This document shows positions 28,207 through 36,208 of a stretch of DNA of 38,201 bases, piece after piece. Location: NCBI RefSeq assembly GCF_008709575.1, contig NZ_VYIK01000040.1:1-38201 (forward strand). The letters are read 5' to 3'. The translations under genes were made by a program, and so were the position numbers. A model generated the notes under the pieces. It saw only the letters and a program-made list of their open reading frames with translations, had not been told where the DNA came from and ran no database searches. The stretch is from Mycobacterium sp. (GTDB taxonomy: Bacteria > Actinomycetota > Actinomycetes > Mycobacteriales > Mycobacteriaceae). How positions within the stretch are numbered: position 1 is the first letter of the stretch; each line of letters opens with the position of its first letter.

Positions 28207-28829
28207 CGCGAAGTGCCGCGGTGGCGTGCGACGAGCACCAGCGCGTCGTCGGTGCTTTTGGCGTGGTCGGCCAGGATTTGCCGGGCATTCACCAGCGCAG
28301 GGGCGGCGAAGTCGATGCTGGTCATGTGGTTCTCCCCGATACCGTCGCTGGCGATGATGAGCACGTCACCAGGCCGGATTGACACTTCCTGCGGGGTTAA
28401 AACCTCCGGAAGCCGGTAACCGACGATGCCGGCGGCCGAGCGCACCGACGACCGCACGGCGATGCCGCCCGGGCGTTTGGCGACCAGGTTGGCCGTGACA
28501 TTGCCGATACCGATCCAGCGCAGCGTGCCGCGCGTGTCGTCGATGCGTGCCAAGGTCATGGCCGCCCCGCGGGTAGCCGTCAGCGCCCGGTGACAGAGCC
28601 GGACCAAGACGTCCAGGGACTCCGTGCGGGCGCCTCGCAGCACCTCCACTCCGCAGCCGGCCGCGGTCGCCGCCTCCGCACCATGGCCCAGGCCGTCCAA
28701 CACACCGACCAGCACGCCGGCGCCGTCCACGCCGACCGCGATCGCGCGGTCACCGCACACCCGCTCGCCCGCGAGGGCGCGCCCCGCGGCCGCCCACTCG
28801 ATCAGCCCGAACCGACCGTGCTCAACCAT
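28203..28829 (-). CDS. rsbX: RsbX-like PP2C/SpoIIE phosphatase
   Basis: A 208-residue single-domain PP2C-type phosphatase. The metal-binding aspartate is in VLDGLGHG (Asp45), a second in IIASDGIGEN (Asp162) and a third in TDDALVLV (Asp194/195). In B. subtilis RsbX dephosphorylates RsbS and RsbR to reset the stressosome, and the position after rsbT fits that job. It overlaps rsbT by 8 bp and the large phosphatase by 4 bp. Confidence 0.85.
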   Translation of the reverse strand: MVEHGRFGLIEWAAAGRALAGERVCGDRAIAVGVDGAGVLVGVLDGLGHGAEAATAAGCGVEVLRGARTESLDVLVRLCHRALTATRGAAMTLARIDDTRGTLRWIGIGNVTANLVAKRPGGIAVRSSVRSAAGIVGYRLPEVLTPQEVSIRPGDVLIIASDGIGENHMTSIDFAAPALVNARQILADHAKSTDDALVLVARHRGTSR

Positions 28830-29244
28830 CCGGCGGAACCCATTTCCACATCTCGACGACCGTGCCGCGGCCGGGCTCGGAGTCCACCACCAACCGGTCC
28901 ATCAGCCGGCGTGCGCCCGGCAGTCCCATCCCGAGCCCGGGCCCGGTGGAAAAACCATCCTCGAGGGCTCTTTCGACATCGGCGATACCCGGGCCGTGGT
29001 CTTCGGCTCGCACCACCAAGGCCGGACGTCCCTCCCGGTAGGCCACGGTGACAAGGACCGCCCCCGCTCCGGCGTAACTGGTGATGTTGCGGGCGATCTC
29101 GGAGATCGCCGTGGCAATCATCGTCACGTCCGTGAGCGAAAAACCCAGTTCACAGGCCAGACGATGGCCGGCTTGACGCGCGGCGATGATGTCGTCGGGG
29201 TGGCCCACATCGACGACGATGTCACCCGGCACTGCTGGGTCCAT
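28822..29244 (-). CDS. rsbT: RsbT-like serine/threonine switch kinase
   Basis: A 140-residue GHKL ATPase of the RsbT type. The N-box is seen as ISEIARNITSYA (residues 48-59), the G1 box as EDHGPGI (81-87) and the G2 box as GPGLGMGLPGARRLMD (101-116). RsbT phosphorylates RsbS and RsbR and, when released, activates an RsbU-type phosphatase; the gene order RsbS-RsbT-RsbX-RsbU fits this. It overlaps rsbS by 23 bp and rsbX by 8 bp, pointing to tightly coupled translation. Confidence 0.9.
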   Translation of the reverse strand: MDPAVPGDIVVDVGHPDDIIAARQAGHRLACELGFSLTDVTMIATAISEIARNITSYAGAGAVLVTVAYREGRPALVVRAEDHGPGIADVERALEDGFSTGPGLGMGLPGARRLMDRLVVDSEPGRGTVVEMWKWVPPDG

Positions 29245-29611
29245 CCGTCGATCGGCCGAGCCCGAGTTTGTGATTCAGCAGCGCGAGACCTTCTTCCAAA
29301 TCCAGCGCCGTGTCCATGTCGTGAAACGCAAGACCCAACTGGACCATCGCAAAAGCGACCTCCGGCGCCACACCGACGATCACGGTGCTGGCGCCGCGCA
29401 ACCGGGTCATTCGTGCGATGGTTTGCAGCGACCGCGCGGCGAACGAATCGAGCACATCCATCGCGGTGATATCGACGATAATGCCTTTGGCCCGCGACTC
29501 GTTGACGCGTTGCATCAGCTCGTCGCGGAATTGCTCGGTGTCGGAGTCGCTCAGTGCCGAGCGCACTGTGGCGATGAGGATCGGTCCCTGCTTCAGGATG
29601 GGCACTGGCAT
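29222..29611 (-). CDS. rsbS: RsbS-like STAS antagonist
   Basis: A 129-residue single STAS domain protein. The conserved phosphorylation loop is MDVLDSFAARSL with the target serine at residue 56, the counterpart of the RsbS serine phosphorylated by RsbT. RsbS forms the stressosome core with RsbR and traps RsbT. It lies 21 bp after rsbR and overlaps rsbT by 23 bp. Confidence 0.9.
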   Translation of the reverse strand: MPVPILKQGPILIATVRSALSDSDTEQFRDELMQRVNESRAKGIIVDITAMDVLDSFAARSLQTIARMTRLRGASTVIVGVAPEVAFAMVQLGLAFHDMDTALDLEEGLALLNHKLGLGRSTDGPSSAG

Positions 29612-29632
29612 CGGGCGCTCGCGATGGCGTGC

Positions 29633-30535
29633 TTACCTGCTCTGCTCGCCGGTGCGGGTGACAGCGTAGCCGAGCATGCGCTCGGCCGCTTCGATGCCGC
29701 CCTGCAGATCGCCGACGGCGTTCATCTTCGACAGGTCCACTCCGATGGTTACCAGGGTCAGCGCAATCTCCGACGACAGACCGGTGATGATCACGTTCGC
29801 GCCCATCAACCCGGACGCTTCCACCGTCTGAACCAGGTGGTTGGCCACCGTGGAGTCGATGGCCGGAACGCCGGTGATGTCGATGACCACGACCTTGGCC
29901 CGGTTGGCCCGAATCGCTCTCAGCAGTTGTTCCGTGACCTGCCGGGCCCGCTGACTGTCCAGGACACCGATGATCGGCAGGATCAGCAGCTGCTCGCGCA
30001 CCTGGAGCACCGGCGTGGACAGCTCCCGGATGGCCTCCTCCTGCTGCCGGATGATGCGCTCACGCTCTTGGACGAAGCTGACAGCGACGGTGTTGGCGAT
30101 GCGGTTGGCCGCGGGCTCGTAGGCGTCGAGCACCCGGTTGAGCATCTCGAAATCCGATTGGTACTTCTCGAAGAGCGAGCGCGCGAGCACGTCACGCAGC
30201 AGCAGCACGATGCCCACGACCTCGTCTGTCTCCACCCCGCGGGGAATGATCCGCTCGGACAGGTCGCGCGCATAGGCCTGCAGCGCCTCCACACTTCCGG
30301 TCTCGAGTACCTCGACGTAGTTGTCGTAGACGGCGGTGGCCTCGGAGAAAAGCTCTTCCGGCGACATCGCGGTGAGCAGTTCCGCCGCGGTGATCCGCCG
30401 GGCCCACTCCTCTCGCAGCGCGGTGCGATTGTGCCGCAGATGCTGAACCAGCTGCGGCAGCAAACTCTCGCCGGCGACTGCCGCTGCCTGGGTGAGGGCA
30501 CCGGCACCCGCCAGGTCCAGCGACGGATCTGACAT
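29633..30535 (-). CDS. rsbR: RsbR-like stressosome co-antagonist
   Basis: A 300-residue protein with an N-terminal sensor domain of about 160 residues, mostly helical and of the RsbR non-haem globin type, a helical linker, and a C-terminal STAS domain from about residue 175. The two phosphorylation sites of B. subtilis RsbRA, Thr171 and Thr205, line up with Ser194 (LDSQRARQ) and Ser228 (IDSTVANH). I start at the ATG at 30535, because GGGAGG lies just before it; a longer frame to 30628 has no such support. It is the first gene of the minus-strand rsb operon and sets the stressosome input. Confidence 0.9.
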   Translation of the reverse strand: MSDPSLDLAGAGALTQAAAVAGESLLPQLVQHLRHNRTALREEWARRITAAELLTAMSPEELFSEATAVYDNYVEVLETGSVEALQAYARDLSERIIPRGVETDEVVGIVLLLRDVLARSLFEKYQSDFEMLNRVLDAYEPAANRIANTVAVSFVQERERIIRQQEEAIRELSTPVLQVREQLLILPIIGVLDSQRARQVTEQLLRAIRANRAKVVVIDITGVPAIDSTVANHLVQTVEASGLMGANVIITGLSSEIALTLVTIGVDLSKMNAVGDLQGGIEAAERMLGYAVTRTGEQSR

Positions 30536-30740
30536 CGGACCTCCCGACGACTGCAGGCCATAGCCGCGAATCTTCGGCCCAGAGTAACCGAGCATCCCGG
30601 GGCCGGCCGGTGAAGTATTATTTCTCAAGTTTCGCTACCGGGTTTTGCTCCGAAGTTTTGCGACGGTGGGGTACGGGTCGGCGCTATTCCCACCCGAAGC
30701 GGTCCGGCTCCAGGTACCGGCTCCACGTAAAGGACGACCG
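30536..30740. promoter_or_regulatory. Divergent promoter region between rsbR and the RsbV-like gene
   Basis: This 205-bp gap separates the minus-strand rsb operon from the plus-strand STAS gene and should hold both promoters. The sequence is locally AT-rich near 30615-30632 (GAAGTATTATTTCTCAAG), which is unusual for this window and would suit promoter melting. A GGGGTAC at 30668-30674 looks like a SigF-type -10 element, but the available GTTT motifs have the wrong spacing, so I do not call it. Confidence 0.4.
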
Positions 30741-31103
30741 TTGACATCCGAACAACCGATCAGCACCTCTGTCGCCCGCCGCAATGGGGCCACGGTCGTG
30801 CGCGTCGCCGGGGAGATCGACCTGAACACCGCCGCGGCCTTCGAGGCAGCGATCGGCGATGCGCTGGCGCACGAACCCGCGGTGCTCGTGATCGAGCTGT
30901 CGCAGGTGCAGTTCATGGCCTCGGTCGGGCTGCGGATCCTGGCTGCCACCCACGACAGGGTCGGCGAATCGGTTCAGGTCGCGGTGGTTGCGAGCAGCCG
31001 AGCGGCCAGTAGGCCGATTGAGCTGACCGGTCTCGACAAGGTGTTTGCGCTGTATCCCACGCTGGACGAGGCGTTGCAGGCGCTGCGCACGAGCGCCGAG
31101 TGA
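30741..31103 (+). CDS. RsbV-like STAS anti-sigma factor antagonist
   Basis: A 120-residue single STAS domain protein from a TTG at 30741, preceded by AAAGGA. The phosphorylation loop reads QFMASVGLRILAATH, with Ser61 at the usual phosphoacceptor position; the aspartate normally before it (D-S) is Ala here. Such proteins bind an HATPase anti-sigma kinase when dephosphorylated. It is transcribed away from the rsb operon and is the natural partner for the SpoIIE and HATPase domains of the protein at 25969-28206, which lacks its own STAS domain. An earlier frame start at 30645 has no ribosome binding site support. Confidence 0.82.
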   Translation: MTSEQPISTSVARRNGATVVRVAGEIDLNTAAAFEAAIGDALAHEPAVLVIELSQVQFMASVGLRILAATHDRVGESVQVAVVASSRAASRPIELTGLDKVFALYPTLDEALQALRTSAE

Positions 31104-31117
31104 GCCGGCTCGCCGGC
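31104..31117 (+). terminator. Weak hairpin between convergent genes
   Basis: Right after the stop of the STAS gene, GCCGG at 31104-31108 and CCGGC at 31113-31117 form a stem with a 4-base loop, without a T tract. It could help end both the STAS gene and the convergent phosphotransferase gene. Confidence 0.3.
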
Positions 31118-31120
31118 AGA

Positions 31121-32143
31121 TCACGTGTCCATCAGCGTCAGTGCCTGCTCGAACAGCCGCAGGGTGGCTGCGTGCAGTTGGTCGCCGACGTCTCGCGGCG
31201 CCTTGCCGGCGCACGCTCTGGCCAGGGTGCCCTCGATCACGATGCCGAGTTTGAAGCAGGCCAGCACCGTGTACCAGGTGATGTGCGACAGGTCGCGGGT
31301 GGTGTGGGCGGCGTAGCGCTCCAGCAGGTCGCGGGGGCTCGCCAATCCGCCCATCTCGGTGAGCTTGTGGCCGAACACGTTGGTGCCGTCGTTCTGCTGC
31401 CAGGTGGCCAGCAACCAGCCCAGATCCAGCAGCGGGTCGCCGATGGTGCACATCTCCCAGTCGACGATCGCGACGACGTCGGGCCCGGTGCGTGAGAACA
31501 TCACGTTGCCGGCGTGGTAGTCGCCGTGCATGATGCCCGGCGTCCACGCCGACGGCCGGCCCTGCTCGAGCCACTTGGCGACGTCGTCGACGCCCGGGAT
31601 GTCGGGCCCGGGATAATTGTCGAACTCCCGGTAGGACTGCAGTTCCGAAAGCCAGCGCGGCACTTGGCGTTCCAAAAACCCCTCGGGTTTGCCGAAGTCG
31701 GCCAGCCCGACCGCAACGTAGTCGACGGCACCCAGCTTGGCCAGCGCGTCGGCCATTGACAATCCCATCTCGAACCGCACCTGCGGGTCGGTGGCGTGCA
31801 GCGGCGGGAGTTCTACGCCGGCGTTGAACCCCTCGACGGGTTCCATCAGGTAGAAGACGGCGTCGCCGAGCACGCCCGGGTCGTCGCAGACGGCGATCAG
31901 GTGGGGGTGCGGCACGTCGGTGCCGGCCAGAGCGGCCAGCATCCGGGTCTCCCGCAGAATCACGGTGTTGCTGCGCGGACGCAGGTGCCGCGGTCCGCGC
32001 CGCAGCACGTAAGGTCGCCCGGATCGGGTGAACCGCAGCATGACGTTCTGCGTTCCGCCGCTGATCTCGCAGACGCCCTCCAGTGGGCCCTCGCCGAGGC
32101 CCTGCCGCGACATCCATTCGGCTACCGCTTCCAGGTTCTCCAC
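31121..32143 (-). CDS. APH/ACAD10-type phosphotransferase family protein
   Basis: A 340-residue kinase-like protein of the aminoglycoside phosphotransferase (APH) superfamily. The glycine-rich N-lobe starts with ISGGTQNVMLRF, the lysine/arginine pair follows in YVLRRGP, and the catalytic loop is MHGDYHAGNVMF with Asp208, followed by the metal-binding DWE at 228-230. The nearest described groups are the ACAD10/ACAD11 kinase domains and the mycobacterial FadE36 (Rv3761c) type, where substrates may be hydroxyacyl-CoAs. I use the GTG at 32143; a longer frame opens at 32293 but its first 50 residues do not resemble the family and would overlap the NTF2-like fragment. It converges with the STAS gene. 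Confidence 0.85.
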   Translation of the reverse strand: MENLEAVAEWMSRQGLGEGPLEGVCEISGGTQNVMLRFTRSGRPYVLRRGPRHLRPRSNTVILRETRMLAALAGTDVPHPHLIAVCDDPGVLGDAVFYLMEPVEGFNAGVELPPLHATDPQVRFEMGLSMADALAKLGAVDYVAVGLADFGKPEGFLERQVPRWLSELQSYREFDNYPGPDIPGVDDVAKWLEQGRPSAWTPGIMHGDYHAGNVMFSRTGPDVVAIVDWEMCTIGDPLLDLGWLLATWQQNDGTNVFGHKLTEMGGLASPRDLLERYAAHTTRDLSHITWYTVLACFKLGIVIEGTLARACAGKAPRDVGDQLHAATLRLFEQALTLMDT

Positions 32144-32215
32144 GGTGCTGAAGCTACCGTCTTCGGCGCCGGCCGGGTCGCGGTATAGGAGACGCCGCTC
32201 TGCAAAGATCTCGGT

Positions 32216-32299
32216 ATGACGCCGCCGGTGATCCAACGTTGGACCGAGTTCGTCGAGAACGGCTCTGCCGACGACCTGGACACCTGTCGGCATACCTGA
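32216..32299 (+). pseudogene. Truncated NTF2/SnoaL-like N-terminal fragment
   Basis: A 27-codon open frame (MTPPVIQRWTEFVENGSADD and stop at 32297-32299) resembles the start of nuclear transport factor 2/SnoaL-like proteins, which normally continue for about 110 more residues. No continuation is visible in any frame. It is divergent from the phosphotransferase. I treat it as a remnant, with low confidence. Confidence 0.3.
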
Positions 32300-32429
32300 G
32301 GGCAGCAGCAGAGATGCTCAGCGATAAAGATTTTCATTACATCGAGCAGTGGTGCAACGATCAATCGGCGATCACTCAAAGCGATACAGGCAATTGCGAT
32401 ACAGACGATCATGCCGCAGCGGCAGGCTC
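32300..32429. other. Low-GC spacer between the fragment and the YjbR gene
   Basis: About 130 bp of clearly lower GC than the rest of the window, including a 9-bp direct repeat GCGATACAG at 32381-32389 and 32396-32404. A frame running to 32433 here overlaps the next ATG by 4 bp but resembles no family I know. It may be foreign DNA or a deletion scar. Confidence 0.35.
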
Positions 32430-32842
32430 ATGACCGATAGACCGGCACGCCTGAACGACGTCCATGACATCGCCGCTGCGATGCCGTACACCCAGCGCAT
32501 TGAAGGACCAAAGGGCAACGCGATTTACCAGGTCGGGGGCAAGTCGTTCGTGTTCTTCCGAACCCCGCAACCCGACGCCGCCGACCCCGATACGGGGCGC
32601 GCTTCGCCGACGTGATCATGATCTGGGTGGAATCCGAGAGCGAGAAGTTGGCGCTGGTGCAGGACCCGGATTCGCCATTTTTCACTACCGGGCGGTTCGA
32701 CGGCCACCCGTCGGTGCTGGTACGGGCCAGTAGGTTAGCCGATGTCAGCAGGACCGAGCTGGCCGAGCTCATCGAAGGTGCCTGGCTGTCGCGGGCGTCG
32801 AAGCGCCGGGCGGCCGAGTGGCTCGCCGCTGATCCTCGATAG
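32430..32842 (+). pseudogene. MmcQ/YjbR-family protein with a -1 frameshift
   Basis: Two adjacent frames together spell one YjbR/MmcQ protein of about 137 residues. The first (from the ATG at 32430) reads RLNDVHDIAAAMPYTQRIE and GGKSFVFFRTPQPDAADPDTG and stops at 32615. The second continues from about 32602 as RFADVIMIWVESESEKLAL to [17 protein letters not shown] and stops at 32842. The shift falls at 32597-32602 in a GGGGCGCG stretch and equals one missing base. YjbR proteins are small DNA-binding-like proteins of unclear role. It lies 73 bp before the SAM methyltransferase. Confidence 0.8.
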
Positions 32843-32915
32843 CCGGCCGGTCGCCGGCGCTGCTTCTCAGGCGGGACGGGTACCGTGCGATGCTGGCGTA
32901 GCGGCGATAGGAGCA

Positions 32916-33854
32916 ATGACGGTGCAGCGGACCAACGACGATTCCTGGGATATCACCGAAAGCGTGGGGTCGACGGCGCTGGGTGTCGCGGCAGCCCGGG
33001 CGGTCGAGACCGACAGCGAAAACCCGCTCATCCGAGACCCTTTCGCGCGGCTGTTCGTCGAGGCGGCCGGGCAAGGCATGTGGACTCTGATGGCCGATCC
33101 CGAGATGTGGACCAAACTGGCCGACCCGGAACTGCGTGCCGTGCGGCGCGCGATGGTCGACTTCATGGCCGTGCGCACCGCGTTCTTCGACGAGTTTTTC
33201 CTCGAAGCGGCCGCGGCCGGAATCCGGCAGGTGGTGATCCTGGCGGCGGGGTTGGATGCGCGCGCCTGGCGGTTGCCGTGGCCGGACGGCGTCACCGTGT
33301 ACGAGCTCGACCAGCCCAAGGTGCTGGAGTTCAAGTCGGCCACGCTGGCCGAGCACGGTGCACAGCCCTTGTGCGACTTGGTGAGTGTCCCAATAGATCT
33401 GCGCCGCGACTGGCCTACCGCGCTTACCCGGGTGGGGTTCGACCCGGCGCAACCGACCGCGTGGTCGGCCGAGGGGCTGTTGCGGTACCTGCCGGCGGCC
33501 GCGGAGCAGCTGCTGATCGAGCGGGTCCATTCGCTCAGCGCCGAGGGGAGTTGGCTGGCGGCCAATGCCCCCGGCGGAGATTTTCTCAACCCGGAACGGC
33601 TGGCGCGACAGCGCCGGCGAATGGAGCGCCTGCACGCCGCGGCGGCGCAGCTCACCGACATCGAGGTACCCAACGTCGAGGATCTGTGGTACGCCGAGGA
33701 GCGCAGCGACATCGGCGAATGGCTGCGTGCGCATGGCTGGTACGCCTCGGTGGTCGCGATGGCGGAGATGCTGGCCCGCCATGGCCGCAGCATCCCCGAG
33801 GAGGACGTGATGCCCCCGACGGTTTTCGTCTCCGCCCGCCGGCCGGTGGGCTGA
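32916..33854 (+). CDS. TIGR00027-family SAM-dependent methyltransferase (Rv3767c-like)
   Basis: A 312-residue putative methyltransferase of the leucine carboxyl methyltransferase-like family, which is greatly expanded in mycobacteria. The N-terminus has [20 protein letters not shown] and the SAM loop [16 protein letters not shown] near residue 110, then [13 protein letters not shown]. The ATG at 32916 follows GATAGGAGC. M. tuberculosis Rv3767c (314 residues) lies next to tcrX and is of the same family, so this is a likely orthologue by both sequence and position. The substrate is unknown. Confidence 0.9.
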   Translation: MTVQRTNDDSWDITESVGSTALGVAAARAVETDSENPLIRDPFARLFVEAAGQGMWTLMADPEMWTKLADPELRAVRRAMVDFMAVRTAFFDEFFLEAAAAGIRQVVILAAGLDARAWRLPWPDGVTVYELDQPKVLEFKSATLAEHGAQPLCDLVSVPIDLRRDWPTALTRVGFDPAQPTAWSAEGLLRYLPAAAEQLLIERVHSLSAEGSWLAANAPGGDFLNPERLARQRRRMERLHAAAAQLTDIEVPNVEDLWYAEERSDIGEWLRAHGWYASVVAMAEMLARHGRSIPEEDVMPPTVFVSARRPVG

Positions 33855-33995
33855 GGAGGCGGCCGACACCACGTCGGCACCGCGCCTACCCGCGCGGTTC
33901 ACAGCGCGCCCATAGGGTTGCCACAGTGGTGGCACATGCACGTGCGGATACTCGGGGACGTGAGCCAGCCCCGGGGATCGGTCGACCGTGTCGTG

Positions 33996-34700
33996 ATGTG
34001 TCGCGCCGACGGCAGCCCGGTCACTGTGCTGGTCGTCGACGACGAGCCCGTTCTCGCCGAAATGGTGTCGATGGCGCTGCGCTATGAAGGCTGGATCATC
34101 GACACCGCCGGCGACGGCGCATCGGCGCTGGCCGCGGCGCGGGCACGGCCACCGGATGCGGTGGTGCTCGACGTCATGCTGCCCGACGTGAGCGGGCTCG
34201 ACGTGTTACGCACACTGCGCGAACACCATCCGCAGCTGCCGGTGCTGATGCTCACCGCCAAGGACGCGGTGGAGGACCGCATCGCCGGATTGACCGCCGG
34301 CGGCGACGACTACGTCACCAAACCGTTCAGCCTCGAAGAGGTGGTGCTGCGGTTGCGTGCGTTGCTGCGGCGCACCGGTGTGACAACGGTCGACAGCGGC
34401 GCGCAGATCGTCGTCGGCGACCTGGTGCTCGACGAGGACAGTCGCGAGGTCACCCGTGCGGGCCAGCCGATCGCGTTGACGTCCACCGAGTTCGAGCTGC
34501 TGCGCTTCCTGATGCGCAACGCCCGGCGGGTGCTGAGCAAGGCTCAGATCCTGGACCGGGTATGGAATTACGACTTCGGCGGCCGGTCCAACATCGTCGA
34601 GCTCTACATCTCGTATCTGCGCAAGAAAATCGACCACGGGCGCGAGCCGATGATCCATACCCTGCGCGGCGCCGGCTATGTCCTCAAGCCGACCCGCTAG
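33996..34700 (+). CDS. tcrX: OmpR-family response regulator TcrX
   Basis: A 234-residue response regulator. The receiver domain begins PVTVLVVDDEPVLAEMVSMA; the phosphoacceptor is Asp59 in VVLDVMLPD and the conserved lysine is in YVTKPF near residue 107. The C-terminal winged-helix domain has the OmpR features LTSTEFELLRFLM, LSKAQILDRVW and a trans-activation loop, ending RGAGYVLKPTR. I start at the ATG at 33996, giving exactly the length of M. tuberculosis TcrX (234); longer frames go back to 33918. It overlaps the sensor kinase gene by 23 bp, as in a normal two-component operon. Confidence 0.92.
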   Translation: MCRADGSPVTVLVVDDEPVLAEMVSMALRYEGWIIDTAGDGASALAAARARPPDAVVLDVMLPDVSGLDVLRTLREHHPQLPVLMLTAKDAVEDRIAGLTAGGDDYVTKPFSLEEVVLRLRALLRRTGVTTVDSGAQIVVGDLVLDEDSREVTRAGQPIALTSTEFELLRFLMRNARRVLSKAQILDRVWNYDFGGRSNIVELYISYLRKKIDHGREPMIHTLRGAGYVLKPTR

Positions 34701-36192
34701 CGGGCGGCGGGCCTGGTCACTTCGGGTTCGGCTGCTGGTCGGCCAGACCATCGTGTTGGCCATCGCCTGTGTGGGAATCGGCACCGTGACCGAGCTGGCC
34801 TTGTACCGCTATCTGGTCGGACAGCTCGATGGTCAAGTGCACGACGCGTCGCACCGTTCGGTGCGGATATTCAGCGCGCCACTGTCGTCGCCGGCACCGT
34901 GGCGGCATCGCCAGCGGGCCTATCCGCGGCCGGGGCCGGGCCCGGAATTCCTGGATGCGCCGGGCCAGCCGGTCGGCATGGTCGCCGCCGTGGTCCGCGG
35001 GGGCGTGGTCGTGGATGCCGGCTACCTGACCACGACCGGCGCCCGGGCGGCGCTGTCCGACAGCGCCAAAGTTCAGTTGGCGAAGATCCCGCCCGGTCGG
35101 ACACCGGTGACCCGCGAGCTCGGCGGCCTGGGCCGCTACCGGGTCGTCGCCGCGCCGGCCCGCCACGGCGGCGACGTCATCGTCACCGGTTTGTCGATGG
35201 CCCACGTCAACGCCACGATGATCCGGGTGCTGATCATCTTCGGGGTGGTCACCGTGATCACGCTGGCCGCGGCGACAAGCGCCGGCATCGTCGTCATCCG
35301 CAGTGCCCTGGCCCCGCTGCGGCGGGTGGCGCGCACTGCCGGTGAAGTCGTCGACCTGCCGCTGGACCGCGGCGAAGTGGCGCTGCCGGTGCGGGTGCCC
35401 GAACCCGACGCCGACCCGCGCACCGAGGTCGGCCAACTCGGCTCCGCGGTCAATCGGATGCTCGACCACATCGCGGCCGCGTTGTCGGCGCGTCAGGCCA
35501 GCGAAACCCGGGTGCGCCAGTTCGTCGCCGACGCCAGCCACGAACTGCGCACCCCGCTGGCCGCTATCCGCGGCTACACCGAACTGGCCCGACGGGTCGG
35601 TGAGGACACCGAGGCGGCGGTGCATGCGCTGAGCCGGGTGCAGTCGGAAACCGAACGCATGACCCGACTCGTCGAAGACCTGCTGTTGCTGGCCCGGCTC
35701 GATTCCGGCCGCCCGCTGCAGTGTGAGCCGGTCGATCTGTCGCAGCTGGCCATCGACGCGGTCAGCGATGCCCATGTCGCCGGGCCCGACCACCGGTGGG
35801 ATCTCGAGCTGCCCGACGAGCCGGTGATCGTCTCCGGCGATGGTGCCCGGCTGCATCAGGTGATGACGAATCTGCTCGCCAATGCCCGCATTCACACCGG
35901 CCCGGGAACCGTCGTGACGACGCGGTTGAGCACCGATCCGGGACTGGCCGTCCTGACCGTCACCGACACCGGTCCGGGCATCCCGGGCCCGTTGCAGTCG
36001 GAGATTTTCGAGCGGTTTTCCCGCGGCGACACCTCCCGGTCCCGCAAGGGCGGAAGTACCGGCTTGGGTCTGGCGATCGTCTGGGCGGTGGTGAAAGCAC
36101 ACGGCGGCACCATCGGCGTATCCAGTGCGCCGGGCCGCACCCAATTCGCGGTGCGGCTGCCGCTCGCGGCCCGCGCGTGTCACGCCGACTAG
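34678..36192 (+). CDS. tcrY: Sensor histidine kinase TcrY
   Basis: A 504-residue membrane histidine kinase. A first membrane segment at about residues 17-40 and a second near 181-208 enclose a periplasmic sensor domain of about 140 residues. A HAMP domain follows, then the dimerisation helix FVADASHELRTPLAAIRGY with the phosphorylated His288, and the ATP-binding domain with N-box TNLLANARIH, DTGPGIP and GLGLAIVWAVVKAHGG. It is coupled to tcrX by 23 bp. M. tuberculosis TcrY is somewhat shorter. The signal it senses is not known from the sequence. Confidence 0.92.
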   Translation: MSSSRPASGRRAWSLRVRLLVGQTIVLAIACVGIGTVTELALYRYLVGQLDGQVHDASHRSVRIFSAPLSSPAPWRHRQRAYPRPGPGPEFLDAPGQPVGMVAAVVRGGVVVDAGYLTTTGARAALSDSAKVQLAKIPPGRTPVTRELGGLGRYRVVAAPARHGGDVIVTGLSMAHVNATMIRVLIIFGVVTVITLAAATSAGIVVIRSALAPLRRVARTAGEVVDLPLDRGEVALPVRVPEPDADPRTEVGQLGSAVNRMLDHIAAALSARQASETRVRQFVADASHELRTPLAAIRGYTELARRVGEDTEAAVHALSRVQSETERMTRLVEDLLLLARLDSGRPLQCEPVDLSQLAIDAVSDAHVAGPDHRWDLELPDEPVIVSGDGARLHQVMTNLLANARIHTGPGTVVTTRLSTDPGLAVLTVTDTGPGIPGPLQSEIFERFSRGDTSRSRKGGSTGLGLAIVWAVVKAHGGTIGVSSAPGRTQFAVRLPLAARACHAD

Positions 36193-36208
36193 TGGCAAAG
36201 TTAGCCCG

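Noticed and set aside
30655..30674. SigF-type promoter upstream of the STAS gene (GTTT and GGGGTAC)
   Set aside because: The spacing between the GTTT boxes and GGGGTAC is 9 or 22 bases, outside the usual 14-17, so I left it out.
31121..32293. A 390-residue start for the phosphotransferase
   Set aside because: The extra 50 residues do not resemble the family, overlap the NTF2-like fragment, and the fold begins cleanly after the GTG at 32143. A PTGVQVVGR stretch there recalls amidase C-termini but nothing else supports it.
32239..32433. Small frame overlapping the YjbR ATG
   Set aside because: The ATGA overlap looks like coupling, but the first part is antisense-like and the rest is low-GC sequence with no family resemblance.
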